A DNA stretch of 36,838 nucleotides. Source: a virus. The stretch spans positions 1 through 36,838 of IMG/VR virus record IMGVR_UViG_3300000101_000055; one strand, 5' to 3'. Made by a program: the position numbers and the translations under genes. The notes under the pieces are model-generated. The model did not search any database. It was not told the origin of the DNA and worked only from the letters and a program-made list of their open reading frames with translations. Positions within the stretch are counted from its first letter, which is position 1. Each line of letters starts with the position of its first letter. Below are positions 23,417 through 32,638 of this stretch, one piece after another.

Positions 23417-26400
23417 TTATGTTTTTAAATATCCTATTTCTTTTAATCTACGAGATGGAACTTGATTTGGTCCTAAATCGGCTCTTCTTTGTAATTCATT
23501 AATTAACCCTTGTTTTCCATCTGCTATATAAGCATTTATAAACGAATTGTATAAAGTTCTATGGTTCCCACCATAATTATAAGCTATATCTAAAAATATA
23601 ACCTGTACTTTTACATCTAAAGTATTATAGTCAATTCCTCTTCCTTGTAATTTACTAATTACAAAGGGTTTTGTCACAGTTGTTATTAGTCTATAAAAAT
23701 CATCATAGGCTTCATCATTTGTTATTTTATCACTTCTTAATACGTCTCTAAATGTTCCATTTCTAGTAATAGTTTCAGTACCAAACCCAATCCTCCATTT
23801 AAAACCTTCTGATACTGTATAATCTGTATCTTTATATGGTTCATATGTAGATTCATTAGGATAATTTTCCCATGATGGAATTATTTGTGCCGCTGCTATA
23901 ATATCTGGTGGATATTGTGCCCTTGGAGCTAAAGGGGTTACATTTATATTAGGATTAGTGGGAATAACAGTAAAAGCATCCAAAACGGGGGATGGAGGGG
24001 TAGCATTAGAATTTTCTGTTGTTCCACCAGGACTATCAATTTCTGTATATGTTACTTCTTTTTCAGTAGTTGTTATTCCTGTTAAAGTTTCATTAGGATA
24101 ACTTAAAGATATAGACGGGTTTATTTTAGGTGGGTCAGCATCTCCACCTCCCCCAACTGTAGAGGTAGTGGATAAAGTTTTAGGAGTATCTAACATAATA
24201 GTTTGACCTCTTAAAGTAGTAAGCCAACTATTATTTTCAAAACTATGATTTATTGAAAATACAGCAAATGCTACTCTATTTCGATACCTTTCAGGTAATC
24301 TATTATTAGGTATTCTAAAAGCGTTATAAGGTAAAATTCCTCCTATTCCATCTATTGTAACGGTGTATTCTAAGGGGATTAATATAGAAGATTTATTTTT
24401 ATTTTGATTAGCATCTCCTGAAAATATTTTTTTAGAAGTAGTATTTGATAAATCAATATATGGACTTGTCATATTATTACAATTTGTATTACTAATCTCT
24501 TCAGGATCTGTTGTATAAACGGTCCATATATGATCATATAATTTTAATTGTAACTTTACATTCTTAGCGGATTCCGCATCTTTAGTTTTTTGGTCAACCC
24601 CATCTAAATTTTTAATAGCAGGAAACTTATAAGAAGAAAATCTATCTTTTACACCAGCATTTAAAGACTGATATGATAAAACATCTTCTGAAAAATCTTG
24701 AATTCCTCCTCCTTGTGCTTGAGTTGCAATAACTATTTGGGCTGATAGTTTTGGAGTTATAGCAGAACTATAACTTGCATCATAAGCTATAGAGGTAGTA
24801 CCAAAAGTTGGAATAGTAACTAACCTTGAATCATTTGGGTCAGTAATAGGTTCTAAAAGTTTTTCATCAATAATTCTTAAAACAGACCCACATTCATCTA
24901 CAAAAGTTCTAAAATTATTTACTCCTCCTAAAGATTCATTAATTCCCGCTAATATTTTAGTAATATATTCTATTAAATTTACATCATTATTAGAATCCTT
25001 AGTTTTTCTTAAGGTATCTCTAGCAAAATCAATGTTAATTAAAACATTCATTAATTTACCTTTATTTTTATTATCTACAAATTCACTAGGTGGGTATGTA
25101 TCGTTTATTTTATTACCTACTCCAGCTTTATTAAGATTGTGAGATGATAACCCTTGGTTTTCAGGAACTTTATTCCAAGGCCATACTGTAGGTTTGTCAA
25201 TAGATAAAACCTTAAAAAAATCTTTATAAGGTGTTATAGGTTTAAAGGGGACTATACATTTAAAAGGATTAATACTTGCTACTACAGGAGCTAAATCTAT
25301 TTCTGTGTTATCAGGGTGGTAATCTATATAAAGTGCAGGTGTAGCATCTTTATTTAGGATTTTTGTTTTTGATTCAACAAATATTCCTAAACTATTAATT
25401 AAAGCTAGTAAATGACCAAAGGTTATAAAAGATTGAATATCTTTATCTGCATCAATCTTCCAATCCCAAAATCCACCTCTAAAGGCACCAGCATATCCGG
25501 CATAAAATTTAGTTGGTATAGGAGAAAGTTCATCATTATCTGATGATATTCCAGAAATTATTTGATGAGCGTTACCATATTCAGCAGGGGAATTTTCATT
25601 AGTATAATTAACAGTACCCTCTTCATTATTTTCTATAAAGGAAAAAGGACTATATGCAGCAGATCCATAAATTTTATTTAATAAAGTACCCCATTTTAAG
25701 TTTATACCTAATGATTTAGCTTGTGTTTCATTTGTTCCTGAAGCTGTAAAATTTTTAAAAAAACTTTCCTTAGAAACTTTACCAAAAGTTCCATCAATTG
25801 CCTCAATTGGAGGAGGATTTCCAGTAATAAGTTCTCCTAATTTATCAAAAACACCATCTGCTTGCTTTGTAGTTTTTGTAGTACCATAAATTTTTCCTTG
25901 TTTTAAAAATTCTGAGAGTGAAGCTAAGGCATTATCTAAAGTGCAAAAATACTTATCGCTAGCATTAGAATCAGATGCATTTGTAAAATCAATATTAAAA
26001 GCTGTGTTTATCTTTAAGGATTCTACCATACCACCGGCACCCATAAGTTGCACCTTACATAGATACGCCCCATCCTTATCTCCTTGATAACTAAAATTAT
26101 AAACAGTACCTACAAAACCGTCATAATTACCACCAGTAGCTTCTCTTTTTTTAGAAATTGATTTTATTAGTTGATTTTTATCTTTTTCACCAAAAAAATC
26201 CAAATTAGGGTTTTGGTTAATTAGTTTACCTGAATTATCTAAATAGGGAACGTGCCCCCATTCTAAAAAACAGGTTACACCTAAACTCATATAGAGTTTA
26301 GACATTTCATTAAGTTGATCTAAATCATAGCAAATAATTTCAACATCTGCTTGCATTAAAGTTTGCCATTTTCCTCCTGTACCTATAGTAATACCCGTAA

Positions 26401-26836
26401 TACCAGGCATAGGTCTTAAACCTAAATCATCAGTTGGTCCTTTTGAATAGGTACTTTTAAAACCTTTTCTTAAATTAGTAGAATTGTTATCACCAGATAT
26501 TATGGTACCCCCTTGTAAAACATTATTTTTAGCAGAACCCCCACTAAAACTATTATTAAAAGCTGCTAACTTGTCTAAATTTTGTCTTTCAATTTCATCT
26601 CTAGGAGTTGCTCCTTCTTCTTGAGGGCCATAAGGGTTAGGGATTTCTTGAGGAGGAATAACATTTGTTGTTTCTGCTGAGGAACTTAATCTAAACCAAG
26701 CATTTCTATTTGTAAGGTATTGAAGATCTGAATTTGATCTTGTTTTCTTTTTAACTATAGATGATCGAGTGTCAAATTGTTTTTTTATATGAGGGAGAAA
26801 AGCAGATCCAACAATATTTTTATATTTAGTAGCCAT
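23417..26836 (-). CDS. Large baseplate/tail protein with C-terminal muramidase-like domain
   Basis: The 1139-aa protein is the largest here. The N-terminal region is Ser/Asn-rich and contains ADVEIICYDLDQLNEMSKLY and GVTCFLEWGHVPYL, a pattern I know from tail proteins of marine myoviruses. The middle carries long beta-rich stretches. The last about 150 residues look like a phage lysozyme: WENYPNESTYEPYKD with the candidate catalytic Glu, FKWRIGFGTETIT (the GYG-type strand), DVLRSDKITNDEAYDDFYRL, and VIFLDIAYNYGGNHRTLYNS. T4 places a lysozyme in gp5 of the central spike for local cell-wall digestion, and this protein may be its functional counterpart. The usual active-site Thr seems to be Arg here (WRIGFG). 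It is co-transcribed with the gp53-like gene. Confidence 0.8.
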   Translation of the reverse strand: MATKYKNIVGSAFLPHIKKQFDTRSSIVKKKTRSNSDLQYLTNRNAWFRLSSSAETTNVIPPQEIPNPYGPQEEGATPRDEIERQNLDKLAAFNNSFSGGSAKNNVLQGGTIISGDNNSTNLRKGFKSTYSKGPTDDLGLRPMPGITGITIGTGGKWQTLMQADVEIICYDLDQLNEMSKLYMSLGVTCFLEWGHVPYLDNSGKLINQNPNLDFFGEKDKNQLIKSISKKREATGGNYDGFVGTVYNFSYQGDKDGAYLCKVQLMGAGGMVESLKINTAFNIDFTNASDSNASDKYFCTLDNALASLSEFLKQGKIYGTTKTTKQADGVFDKLGELITGNPPPIEAIDGTFGKVSKESFFKNFTASGTNETQAKSLGINLKWGTLLNKIYGSAAYSPFSFIENNEEGTVNYTNENSPAEYGNAHQIISGISSDNDELSPIPTKFYAGYAGAFRGGFWDWKIDADKDIQSFITFGHLLALINSLGIFVESKTKILNKDATPALYIDYHPDNTEIDLAPVVASINPFKCIVPFKPITPYKDFFKVLSIDKPTVWPWNKVPENQGLSSHNLNKAGVGNKINDTYPPSEFVDNKNKGKLMNVLINIDFARDTLRKTKDSNNDVNLIEYITKILAGINESLGGVNNFRTFVDECGSVLRIIDEKLLEPITDPNDSRLVTIPTFGTTSIAYDASYSSAITPKLSAQIVIATQAQGGGIQDFSEDVLSYQSLNAGVKDRFSSYKFPAIKNLDGVDQKTKDAESAKNVKLQLKLYDHIWTVYTTDPEEISNTNCNNMTSPYIDLSNTTSKKIFSGDANQNKNKSSILIPLEYTVTIDGIGGILPYNAFRIPNNRLPERYRNRVAFAVFSINHSFENNSWLTTLRGQTIMLDTPKTLSTTSTVGGGGDADPPKINPSISLSYPNETLTGITTTEKEVTYTEIDSPGGTTENSNATPPSPVLDAFTVIPTNPNINVTPLAPRAQYPPDIIAAAQIIPSWENYPNESTYEPYKDTDYTVSEGFKWRIGFGTETITRNGTFRDVLRSDKITNDEAYDDFYRLITTVTKPFVISKLQGRGIDYNTLDVKVQVIFLDIAYNYGGNHRTLYNSFINAYIADGKQGLINELQRRADLGPNQVPSRRLKEIGYLKT

Positions 26837-26844
26837 AACATTTT

Positions 26845-27150
26845 TTAAATTGTACTGTTTTCAACATCATATGCAGTTAAAGCATTATTTAGATTTCCAG
26901 GTACCCTTAATTGGAAGCCAGGTGGTGCATACATTGAATCACCAGGTAAATCATTAGCCATTACTACAACCCACCATAAAGTAGGGTCACCAAAAAAATC
27001 ATTTGCAATTAAATCAAATCTATCTTCTTCTCTCGCTATAATATAATAATCATCATTTGAGGGGACAAGTGTTGGGTACTTAGTTGGCAAATAAATTGTT
27101 TCACCATTAGTAGTTTTTTGAGTTCCTATATTTTGATATCTTCCTGCCAT
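26845..27150 (-). CDS. Baseplate wedge protein, gp53/LysM-like
   Basis: The 101-aa protein has a LysM-type core: DDYYIIAREEDRFDLIANDF, then FGDPTLWWVVVMANDLP and a PPGFQLRVP end, as in gp53 of T4-like phages and tail protein X. Members join the baseplate wedges and can contact cell-wall glycans. Length is typical for the minimal form found in marine myoviruses (T4 gp53 is longer). Its start overlaps the stop of the 672-aa gene by one base and its end lies 8 bases before the large baseplate protein, which supports coordinated production. Confidence 0.82.
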   Translation of the reverse strand: MAGRYQNIGTQKTTNGETIYLPTKYPTLVPSNDDYYIIAREEDRFDLIANDFFGDPTLWWVVVMANDLPGDSMYAPPGFQLRVPGNLNNALTAYDVENSTI

Positions 27151-29168
27151 TAGGTGTTTCCTAAAAATTTATTAGCTGAGCTTCCTTGTGAAGCAATCAA
27201 TATTGGAGATTGTTTATTATTTCCACTATCAATGTCAAATCCTGTTTGTGGTAATACGTTTAAAATAGGTTTAAAACTTACAGCTACATCTATAATTTGA
27301 GGAACTTCTAACATTTTTAAATCTTCATTTACTAATTCTCCAACACCACCAGCAGCTACATTTTCTTGAAAGGCTATTTCCCATGGGTAATCATCAGCTA
27401 CAGTTAAATTTAAACTAGTTAAAACTCCAGCTTGTCTAACAAATAAATCTCCTATTGTTAATTTAGTTATATTACCTCTCATAGATCCAGCACTGCTATA
27501 GTCAGGATATAAAGTTGAAAGTAAATAATTTAATTTTCTATAAAGAAATTTCATTTCTTGTTTTGATTGAGCTGCTACTTTAAAATTAAAACTTACATCT
27601 CTATCAACTCCTTGGTAAGTGTAAAAATTTTCACCTCTACCTGAATATCTTTTAGCACTCCATTCAGCACTATGACTATCATTATATCCTGACAAATATG
27701 CTCTAAAATGGGTTGCATTAACTAAATTTGTATTAGAATTTAAAATTGTTTCAAAACTAAATTTAATTAAATCTCTCGTACCATAATCTTTAGTAAAAGG
27801 ACTAAAGCCTACACCTTTAACAATATCCTTCATGTTAACGCTATCTTGCCCACTTCTATAAGGAGCATCAGGATTTTTTCTTAAATTTTCAGGTCTGCTA
27901 CCTGGATCCCCTATTCCTACTCTTGTTGCTATATTAACATTAGGATTTGTATAATCTCTAGATTGAACTAATGAAGGATCTATAACATCTTTTCTAAAAT
28001 CTTGATTAGGTTTTAAACTATTTAATCTATTAGGAATTTGGTTTACAAGGGTTTGATAGCCCATTGTATAACTAAATTGATTTTCGTTATTTTGTGGGGG
28101 TTCTTGATCAGCTCTAATAAAACCATCTCCAGATTGCCTAAATAAGGTTTCAGTATCATCATTTGCATTTATTCCTATTAATGGTTGTGATAAATTGTAT
28201 TTTAAACTAACACCTAAATGTTTGGATAAAGCTAAATTTACTAATGGTCTACCTTGTACCTGTTCCCCATATATATTTTTTGTAACTGATGTTCTTGTGT
28301 CTTCTTCTCCAAATCCTCCAATCCATCTTTGAGCTCTACTAGTATCAATAAAAGCATTTTTAGAGTTTGTAGCTTTTAATATCAACGTATTATTTACAAT
28401 CCCATATAATGAACCGGGCCCACCTGTGTAATTGAATAATTCACCAGAAGTAACGGTGTTTATCCCTAATTTCGTTGCAACGTTTAATTGTGTTGAAGAA
28501 ACAGTGGGGGATATAGAGGGAGCATCATTAACTAAGCTTTGTATAGTACCTAATAAGTTATTAGTAATAGTACCAATTTGGTTTATTGAACTTATTGTGG
28601 ATGGTGGTGGTTGAGATAGTTTAAGGTCTTTTAATAATACTAATCTATTTTCATTAGTAGGAGTAGTAGCAGTTACATATTCATATTTATTTTCAAACCT
28701 TTCTAAAACATTTATATCTATTCCAGCATTAGGATTTCTTATTCCTGTTCCAGCATCAGCTATTTGCGTCATTAAATTACGACCATCACTATATGCTTGA
28801 TTTGCAAAGAGTCCACCCGATTGTGCCATTGGCATTCTTGGGTTAGATAGCATTAAACCTGCTTGTTTATCTAAAAAAGCTTGACCTCCAGGGTAAGATA
28901 ATAAAAAACGATCTATTCTAGCAAAATCTTCTCTTGCTGCAATTTCTTCATATGAACCCCCACGAATTGGATAATCCAGACTAAGTGCCTGTGATGTTAA
29001 AGAATTTAAATTATCGATACTATCAGGTGCAATCCTTTTAATCCAAGGTTGCCCTGAGTAACCGCCACCTCTAATATCTTTATCGTATTTTAAATTTTTC
29101 GATTGATATTGGAAACTTTGGGGGTTACTATAAATATCTAATAATGATCCAGAAGGGGATATTGCCAT
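27150..29168 (-). CDS. Baseplate/tail structural protein, possibly tail-tube initiator (gp48/gp54-like)
   Basis: A 672-aa protein with no membrane segment, rich in Asn, Gly and Ser. The N-terminus has repeated RGGGYS/RGGSYEE elements and a segment YPGGQAFLDKQAGLMLSNPR. The C-terminal 170 residues look like a tube-type beta domain: YTYQGVDRDVSFNFKVAA, MKFLYRKLNYLLSTLYPDY, LTIGDLFVRQAGVLTSLNL and YPWEIAFQE. This ordering recalls the tube-like proteins that cap the baseplate (T4 gp48 and gp54). The identity is an inference from position between the tape measure and the gp53-like gene together with this domain. Start and stop both touch neighbouring genes by one base. Confidence 0.7.
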   Translation of the reverse strand: MAISPSGSLLDIYSNPQSFQYQSKNLKYDKDIRGGGYSGQPWIKRIAPDSIDNLNSLTSQALSLDYPIRGGSYEEIAAREDFARIDRFLLSYPGGQAFLDKQAGLMLSNPRMPMAQSGGLFANQAYSDGRNLMTQIADAGTGIRNPNAGIDINVLERFENKYEYVTATTPTNENRLVLLKDLKLSQPPPSTISSINQIGTITNNLLGTIQSLVNDAPSISPTVSSTQLNVATKLGINTVTSGELFNYTGGPGSLYGIVNNTLILKATNSKNAFIDTSRAQRWIGGFGEEDTRTSVTKNIYGEQVQGRPLVNLALSKHLGVSLKYNLSQPLIGINANDDTETLFRQSGDGFIRADQEPPQNNENQFSYTMGYQTLVNQIPNRLNSLKPNQDFRKDVIDPSLVQSRDYTNPNVNIATRVGIGDPGSRPENLRKNPDAPYRSGQDSVNMKDIVKGVGFSPFTKDYGTRDLIKFSFETILNSNTNLVNATHFRAYLSGYNDSHSAEWSAKRYSGRGENFYTYQGVDRDVSFNFKVAAQSKQEMKFLYRKLNYLLSTLYPDYSSAGSMRGNITKLTIGDLFVRQAGVLTSLNLTVADDYPWEIAFQENVAAGGVGELVNEDLKMLEVPQIIDVAVSFKPILNVLPQTGFDIDSGNNKQSPILIASQGSSANKFLGNT

Positions 29169-29419
29169 TATCGAGGTAAATTATCTATGTATTTTACTCT
29201 TGTAAGTGATGATTCTCCATTTAAAAGTGAATCTACTAATGGATTCTGAAATTTAAGTGGTGCGGGACCTTTATAAGGAAGTGGTGGGATATTATCTGCT
29301 GAAGTAATATCATGTAGTGTTGATTTAGCTTGTTCTGAAGCAGATGGTACTACAGGATCACCAGTCCCATCTGGACTAAAAGTCGATGTTAATTGTTGTC
29401 CTAATATTGGTTTTGTCAT
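29168..29419 (-). CDS. Unknown 83-aa virion-module protein
   Basis: A short Pro/Ser-rich protein (STFSPDGTGDPVVPSASEQ, NIPPLPYKGPAPLKFQNP) with little predicted structure. It is the first gene after a late-type box at 29440-29448 and is coupled to the 672-aa structural gene (one-base overlap). It is probably a small baseplate or tail component, but no family is recognised. Confidence 0.75.
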   Translation of the reverse strand: MTKPILGQQLTSTFSPDGTGDPVVPSASEQAKSTLHDITSADNIPPLPYKGPAPLKFQNPLVDSLLNGESSLTRVKYIDNLPR

Positions 29420-29439
29420 AATTAATGTATTTTATTTAT

Positions 29440-29448
29440 TATAAATAT
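29440..29448 (-). promoter_or_regulatory. Putative late promoter box for the baseplate operon
   Basis: Minus-strand AAAATATTTATAATAAATAA begins at the tape-measure stop and lies 20 bases before the ATG of the 83-aa gene. It shares ATATTTATAATAAA with the box upstream of the tail tube gene. It would drive the genes down to about 22456, since these are all contiguous. Confidence 0.65.
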
Positions 29449-29449
29449 T

Positions 29450-31537
29450 TTAAACTGAATATTTCCTTGTACTCATTGCTAATGGTGCTTGTATTCTGTT
29501 TGATACTTTTGATCCATCTAAATTAGTTGTTACATTAGCACGAGATGTACCTTTTTCAGCACCCATAGCAATTGCGTTAGCTAATTTTTCATAATCAAGT
29601 TGAGTGTTGTTATTTCTAGTATTTTCTCTTGAAATATTTGGTGATACTGCTAATCCATCTCCTTTAGCTGTGATTGCAGTTGCACCAAAACTATCTGTAA
29701 TAGTAAATGGGCCTTTTGATGATGGTGCTATACCATCTTCAACTTGTTGAGAATTTACACTTTTAGTAGCTAAAGCTATTGCTCCTAGCAAACCAGCAAC
29801 TAAAGCAACACCAATAAATCCTTTCATAGATAAGGTTGCAACAGCTGCAGTTACAGCTTTAACAGCAAATGAGGCTATTAATGGAGTTAAAGCAGCAAAA
29901 ATAACAACCATCCCTGCTGTAGAACTAGCTATAGCAGCAAAAGCAGCTGCAGGTATTGCAACAATTTCTGCCATTTTAGCTATAGAATCATTTAGCATTT
30001 GTTGTGCAGTTAATGCCTTTAAATCAGATGCTTCCTTAGCTTTAATTTCTTCAGCAGACATGGTACTAAGTAAAGCTTGTTCTCGTAAGGAAGCAGCTAA
30101 TTCATCTCTACTTAAACCAATAGCCCCAGCTACTGCTTCTTGTTCTATTCTATTAGATTCAGCAAAGGATTTTTGTGTAATCCCTTGATTAGTTAACTCT
30201 TTTGTTACTCCTGCTAAATCATTAGTTAAAGCAAAATATCTTGCTCGTTCTAAATTTAATTGTTTACCTGATATAACTTCTGCTTCAAATTCTTTAGCTA
30301 TTGAGCTTTCAATATCTAATAAACCTCCCGCTATTTTATCAACTTGATCTAAATTTAATCCTAATTCTTTAGCATCTGAAGCTGCTTTTGCTAATGCAAC
30401 ATTGCTGTTTCCAAATGAAATTGCAATAGATGCTGAGAGTTTAGCTATATCTTGTAGTATTTTTCTTTGTGAGAATGCAGGGTTAATAGCTCTAACAGCT
30501 TGATCTGCTCCTTCTTTTAAATTTTCACCACTTATTTGGGCATTTAAAGCTAGAGCATTAGCTTCTCCAGCTGCTAAGCCCATAAATTTAGTTAATTCTG
30601 CAGCTTCCTCTATATTTAAAGCATCAAAAGCTTTAGTTGTATTAAAACCAAATTGTTCTGTTAAAGAATTAATTTGATCTAAGTAATCAGCACCTAATAA
30701 TAATGAATCATTAAATTGTTGATTTATATTAACAATCTCTCCTGTATTTCTAAGAGATGCAACTTGAGCTTCATTTAATCTTTGAAAGGCTCCAACCATT
30801 TTATTTAATACTAAAAGAGCAGCAGCACTATATAAATTAGTAAGACTAAAACTTTCTGCTATATTATCAGCAAGAGAAGTTTGGGATTGCAAAGTTTCAT
30901 TTTGTTCTTTTAAAAACTTAACACGTTTTTTATCACTATTACCTAAATCTTTAATTTCTTTATTATTAAGAGCAATTGCTCCTCTAGCTGCTTTAGTTTT
31001 TTCTAAAGCTTCTCCAAAAGGATTACTTATTCCTATTGATTTAAATATTTTATCTATAGCAGAAAAAAGCCCACCTGAAATTCCTAATTCTCTATTAATT
31101 TTATTTTGAATATCTTCAATTTCCTGTAATTCTGCTTTTCTATCTTCAGCAAATTTTATTGCATCTTTGGCTCTTTCATTTTCTTTATTAGATAATTCTA
31201 CTCCTGATTTTAACAGTGCAATTTTGTCTACACTTAATTTGTTAATTTGGGAATCTATTGAAGCTTTAGCTTTATCTAAATCTCTTTGTTTAATAGAACC
31301 ATCTCTTAATTTTGATTGAATATCAAGTAATGATGAAGCTCCTCGAGCTGTTGAAGCTATATTATTTTTAAAATTTCTAAGGAGAGTTTTTTGTGCATCA
31401 TCTAAAGTAGATGTTTCTTCTCTTAGTTTTTCACCAAAAGTAGCAGCAATGCTAGTTAAAGCATCCTGAAATATAGCAGCAGCCTCTTCAGCTACTCTAT
31501 TTAATTCTTTTTTAATTTCTTCTGTTCCGTCAGCCAT
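29450..31537 (-). CDS. Tail tape measure protein
   Basis: The 695-aa protein is long, helical and coiled-coil-rich (ADGTEEIKKELNRVAEEAAA at the start, many Leu/Ala/Lys heptads through about residue 240). Near residue 540-610 are hydrophobic Ala/Gly/Val stretches (AAFAAIASSTAGMVVIFAAL, GVALVAGLLGAIALA), as expected for a tape measure that inserts into the host membrane. The C-terminus is Asn/Thr-rich. At about 0.15 nm per residue it predicts a tail close to 100 nm, similar to T4, whose gp29 has 590 aa. It lies downstream of the tail tube and gp26-like genes, a standard place. A late-type box sits 18 bases upstream of the ATG. Confidence 0.85.
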   Translation of the reverse strand: MADGTEEIKKELNRVAEEAAAIFQDALTSIAATFGEKLREETSTLDDAQKTLLRNFKNNIASTARGASSLLDIQSKLRDGSIKQRDLDKAKASIDSQINKLSVDKIALLKSGVELSNKENERAKDAIKFAEDRKAELQEIEDIQNKINRELGISGGLFSAIDKIFKSIGISNPFGEALEKTKAARGAIALNNKEIKDLGNSDKKRVKFLKEQNETLQSQTSLADNIAESFSLTNLYSAAALLVLNKMVGAFQRLNEAQVASLRNTGEIVNINQQFNDSLLLGADYLDQINSLTEQFGFNTTKAFDALNIEEAAELTKFMGLAAGEANALALNAQISGENLKEGADQAVRAINPAFSQRKILQDIAKLSASIAISFGNSNVALAKAASDAKELGLNLDQVDKIAGGLLDIESSIAKEFEAEVISGKQLNLERARYFALTNDLAGVTKELTNQGITQKSFAESNRIEQEAVAGAIGLSRDELAASLREQALLSTMSAEEIKAKEASDLKALTAQQMLNDSIAKMAEIVAIPAAAFAAIASSTAGMVVIFAALTPLIASFAVKAVTAAVATLSMKGFIGVALVAGLLGAIALATKSVNSQQVEDGIAPSSKGPFTITDSFGATAITAKGDGLAVSPNISRENTRNNNTQLDYEKLANAIAMGAEKGTSRANVTTNLDGSKVSNRIQAPLAMSTRKYSV

Positions 31538-31555
31538 TATATAGGGTTTCTCTAA

Positions 31556-31564
31556 TATAAATAT
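31556..31564 (-). promoter_or_regulatory. Putative late promoter box for the tape measure gene
   Basis: Minus-strand CATATTTATATTAGAG lies 18 bases before the tape measure ATG at 31537. It stands only 5 bases after a strong terminator hairpin, so the tape measure appears to have its own transcript. Confidence 0.62.
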
Positions 31565-31565
31565 G

Positions 31566-31591
31566 AAAAGTGCCTACTTTTTAGTAGGCAC
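31566..31591 (-). terminator. Intrinsic terminator before the tape measure gene
   Basis: On the minus strand GTGCCTACT-AAAA-AGTAGGCAC forms a perfect 9-base-pair stem (31570-31578 with 31583-31591) followed by TTTT. The stem includes the TAG stop of the 75-aa gene at 31574. It ends the tail-tube/hub transcript just before the tape measure promoter box. Confidence 0.8.
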
Positions 31592-31801
31592 CGTTGCATT
31601 ATATACATTACTGGGGTTTATATCAGGTCTTGATATTTCTTTTGGATTTTTTAATGTATTAGAGTTTTTGTTTTGAGCTTCTTCTTGTTTTTTATAAAAT
31701 TCCTCTATTTTTTTAAAAGTAAAATTTCTTAACCAAATAGGCATATCATATAAGGTATGCCAATCATAACCACCATTACCATGGAACACAATTTCATGCA
31801 T
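31574..31801 (-). CDS. Small tail/baseplate assembly protein, possible frameshift extension of the gp26-like gene
   Basis: This 75-aa frame begins MHEIVFHGNGGYDWHTLYDM and continues PIWLRNFTFKKIEEFYKK, then a charged linker. I associate the GGYDW-x-x-YxMPxxLR pattern with small hub-assembly proteins encoded next to gp26 in T4-like phages (gp51-like); the recollection is not firm. The frame is open upstream of its ATG as far as a run of seven T in the end of the gp26-like gene, and the extra codons (GLTPNYRQNLFSQ) look like a natural lead-in. It may therefore be made as a fusion by ribosomal frameshift, on its own from the ATG at 31801, or both. It ends inside a terminator stem. Confidence 0.7.
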   Translation of the reverse strand: MHEIVFHGNGGYDWHTLYDMPIWLRNFTFKKIEEFYKKQEEAQNKNSNTLKNPKEISRPDINPSNVYNATVPTKK

Positions 31802-31826
31802 TTGACTAAATAAATTTTGCCTATAA

Positions 31827-32594
31827 TTAGGCGTCAGGCCAAAAAAAGTTAAGACCTATGGGGATGTTGATGTCCTCCTCGCCATCTTCCCCGTGATACT
31901 TTAACTCAACATCTGGTGATATTCTTTTAATTTCTTCTCTTAATGATCTAGAATCTTTAGCTAACATATAATTATCTACAAATTCCCTAATAGTTTTTTT
32001 ATCACTATCTCCATCAATAGAAGTTATAATATATTTTAACCTAGTAGATATTTCAGGGTTTGAACCGGGTCTAATTTTGTTTTGACCTGCTACTTCTTTA
32101 GCAATAGATACCTCATCTCCATGAGTTAATAATTTAAATGTAATTAATTTATTAGTAGTTGGTAATGTATATTCAAATTCATTAATACCAACTTCTTTTA
32201 AATCTTTCTTTTTTAATTCTTTGTCATTTAAAGTAGTTAAATCAATAGTAAAATCTTCTATTTTATTAGTAATTTTACTTTGAGCTCTAAAACTATAATC
32301 TTTACCATATCCTAATACGCGAGATGCAATTAATAATGCATTTTTATCTCCTATTATAATATCCTTATAATCAACTTTAGATACAATTAATGATTCAAGA
32401 AGTTTATCTAAAACTATTCCTTTTGAAATATAATTTTGGTTAGTTAGGATATCTTCCTCTCTAGCCGTCATATACTTCATCTCAATTTTACCTGATGATA
32501 AGGGGTTATCTTTAGGATAAATTAATCCTTTGGAAGGTAGATCAACTACCTCTGTAGGAAACTTAAATTTTGATTTTTCTGTAACGTTTTCCAT
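31827..32594 (-). CDS. Baseplate hub protein (T4 gp26-like)
   Basis: The 255-aa protein has the features I know from gp26-type hub proteins of marine T4-like phages: FPTEVVDLPSKGLIYPKDNP, then GKIEMKYMTAREEDILTN, a segment GIVLDKLLESLIV, and GDKNALLIASRVLGYGKDY. It ends in LKYHGEDGEEDINIPIGLNFFWPDA. It probably acts in baseplate hub assembly. It lies between the tail tube and the tape measure, where tail assembly chaperones are often encoded. Its last codons contain seven T in a row and may be a frameshift site (see 31841-31847). A late-type box precedes it by 21 bases. Confidence 0.82.
   Translation of the reverse strand: MENVTEKSKFKFPTEVVDLPSKGLIYPKDNPLSSGKIEMKYMTAREEDILTNQNYISKGIVLDKLLESLIVSKVDYKDIIIGDKNALLIASRVLGYGKDYSFRAQSKITNKIEDFTIDLTTLNDKELKKKDLKEVGINEFEYTLPTTNKLITFKLLTHGDEVSIAKEVAGQNKIRPGSNPEISTRLKYIITSIDGDSDKKTIREFVDNYMLAKDSRSLREEIKRISPDVELKYHGEDGEEDINIPIGLNFFWPDA
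31841..31847 (-). other. Candidate programmed ribosomal frameshift site (T7 run)
   Basis: On the minus strand the gp26-like gene reads AAC TTT TTT TGG CCT GAC GCC TAA. Skipping one base at the seven T (a +1 shift, or an equivalent -2) enters GGC CTG ACG CCT AAT and continues without a stop into the 75-aa gene. The P-site tRNA can re-pair with TTT after the slip. I see the slippery run and the open frame directly; use of the site is inference. Confidence 0.5.
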
Positions 32595-32615
32595 TTAATA
32601 ACTATATTTTGTGGA

Positions 32616-32624
32616 TATAAATAT
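32616..32624 (-). promoter_or_regulatory. Putative late promoter box for the gp26-like gene
   Basis: Minus-strand TTATATATTTATATCCAC ends 21 bases before the ATG at 32594. A terminator hairpin lies 14 bases upstream, so this box starts a new transcript after the tail tube gene. Confidence 0.65.
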
Positions 32625-32638
32625 ATAAAAAAGGAAAA

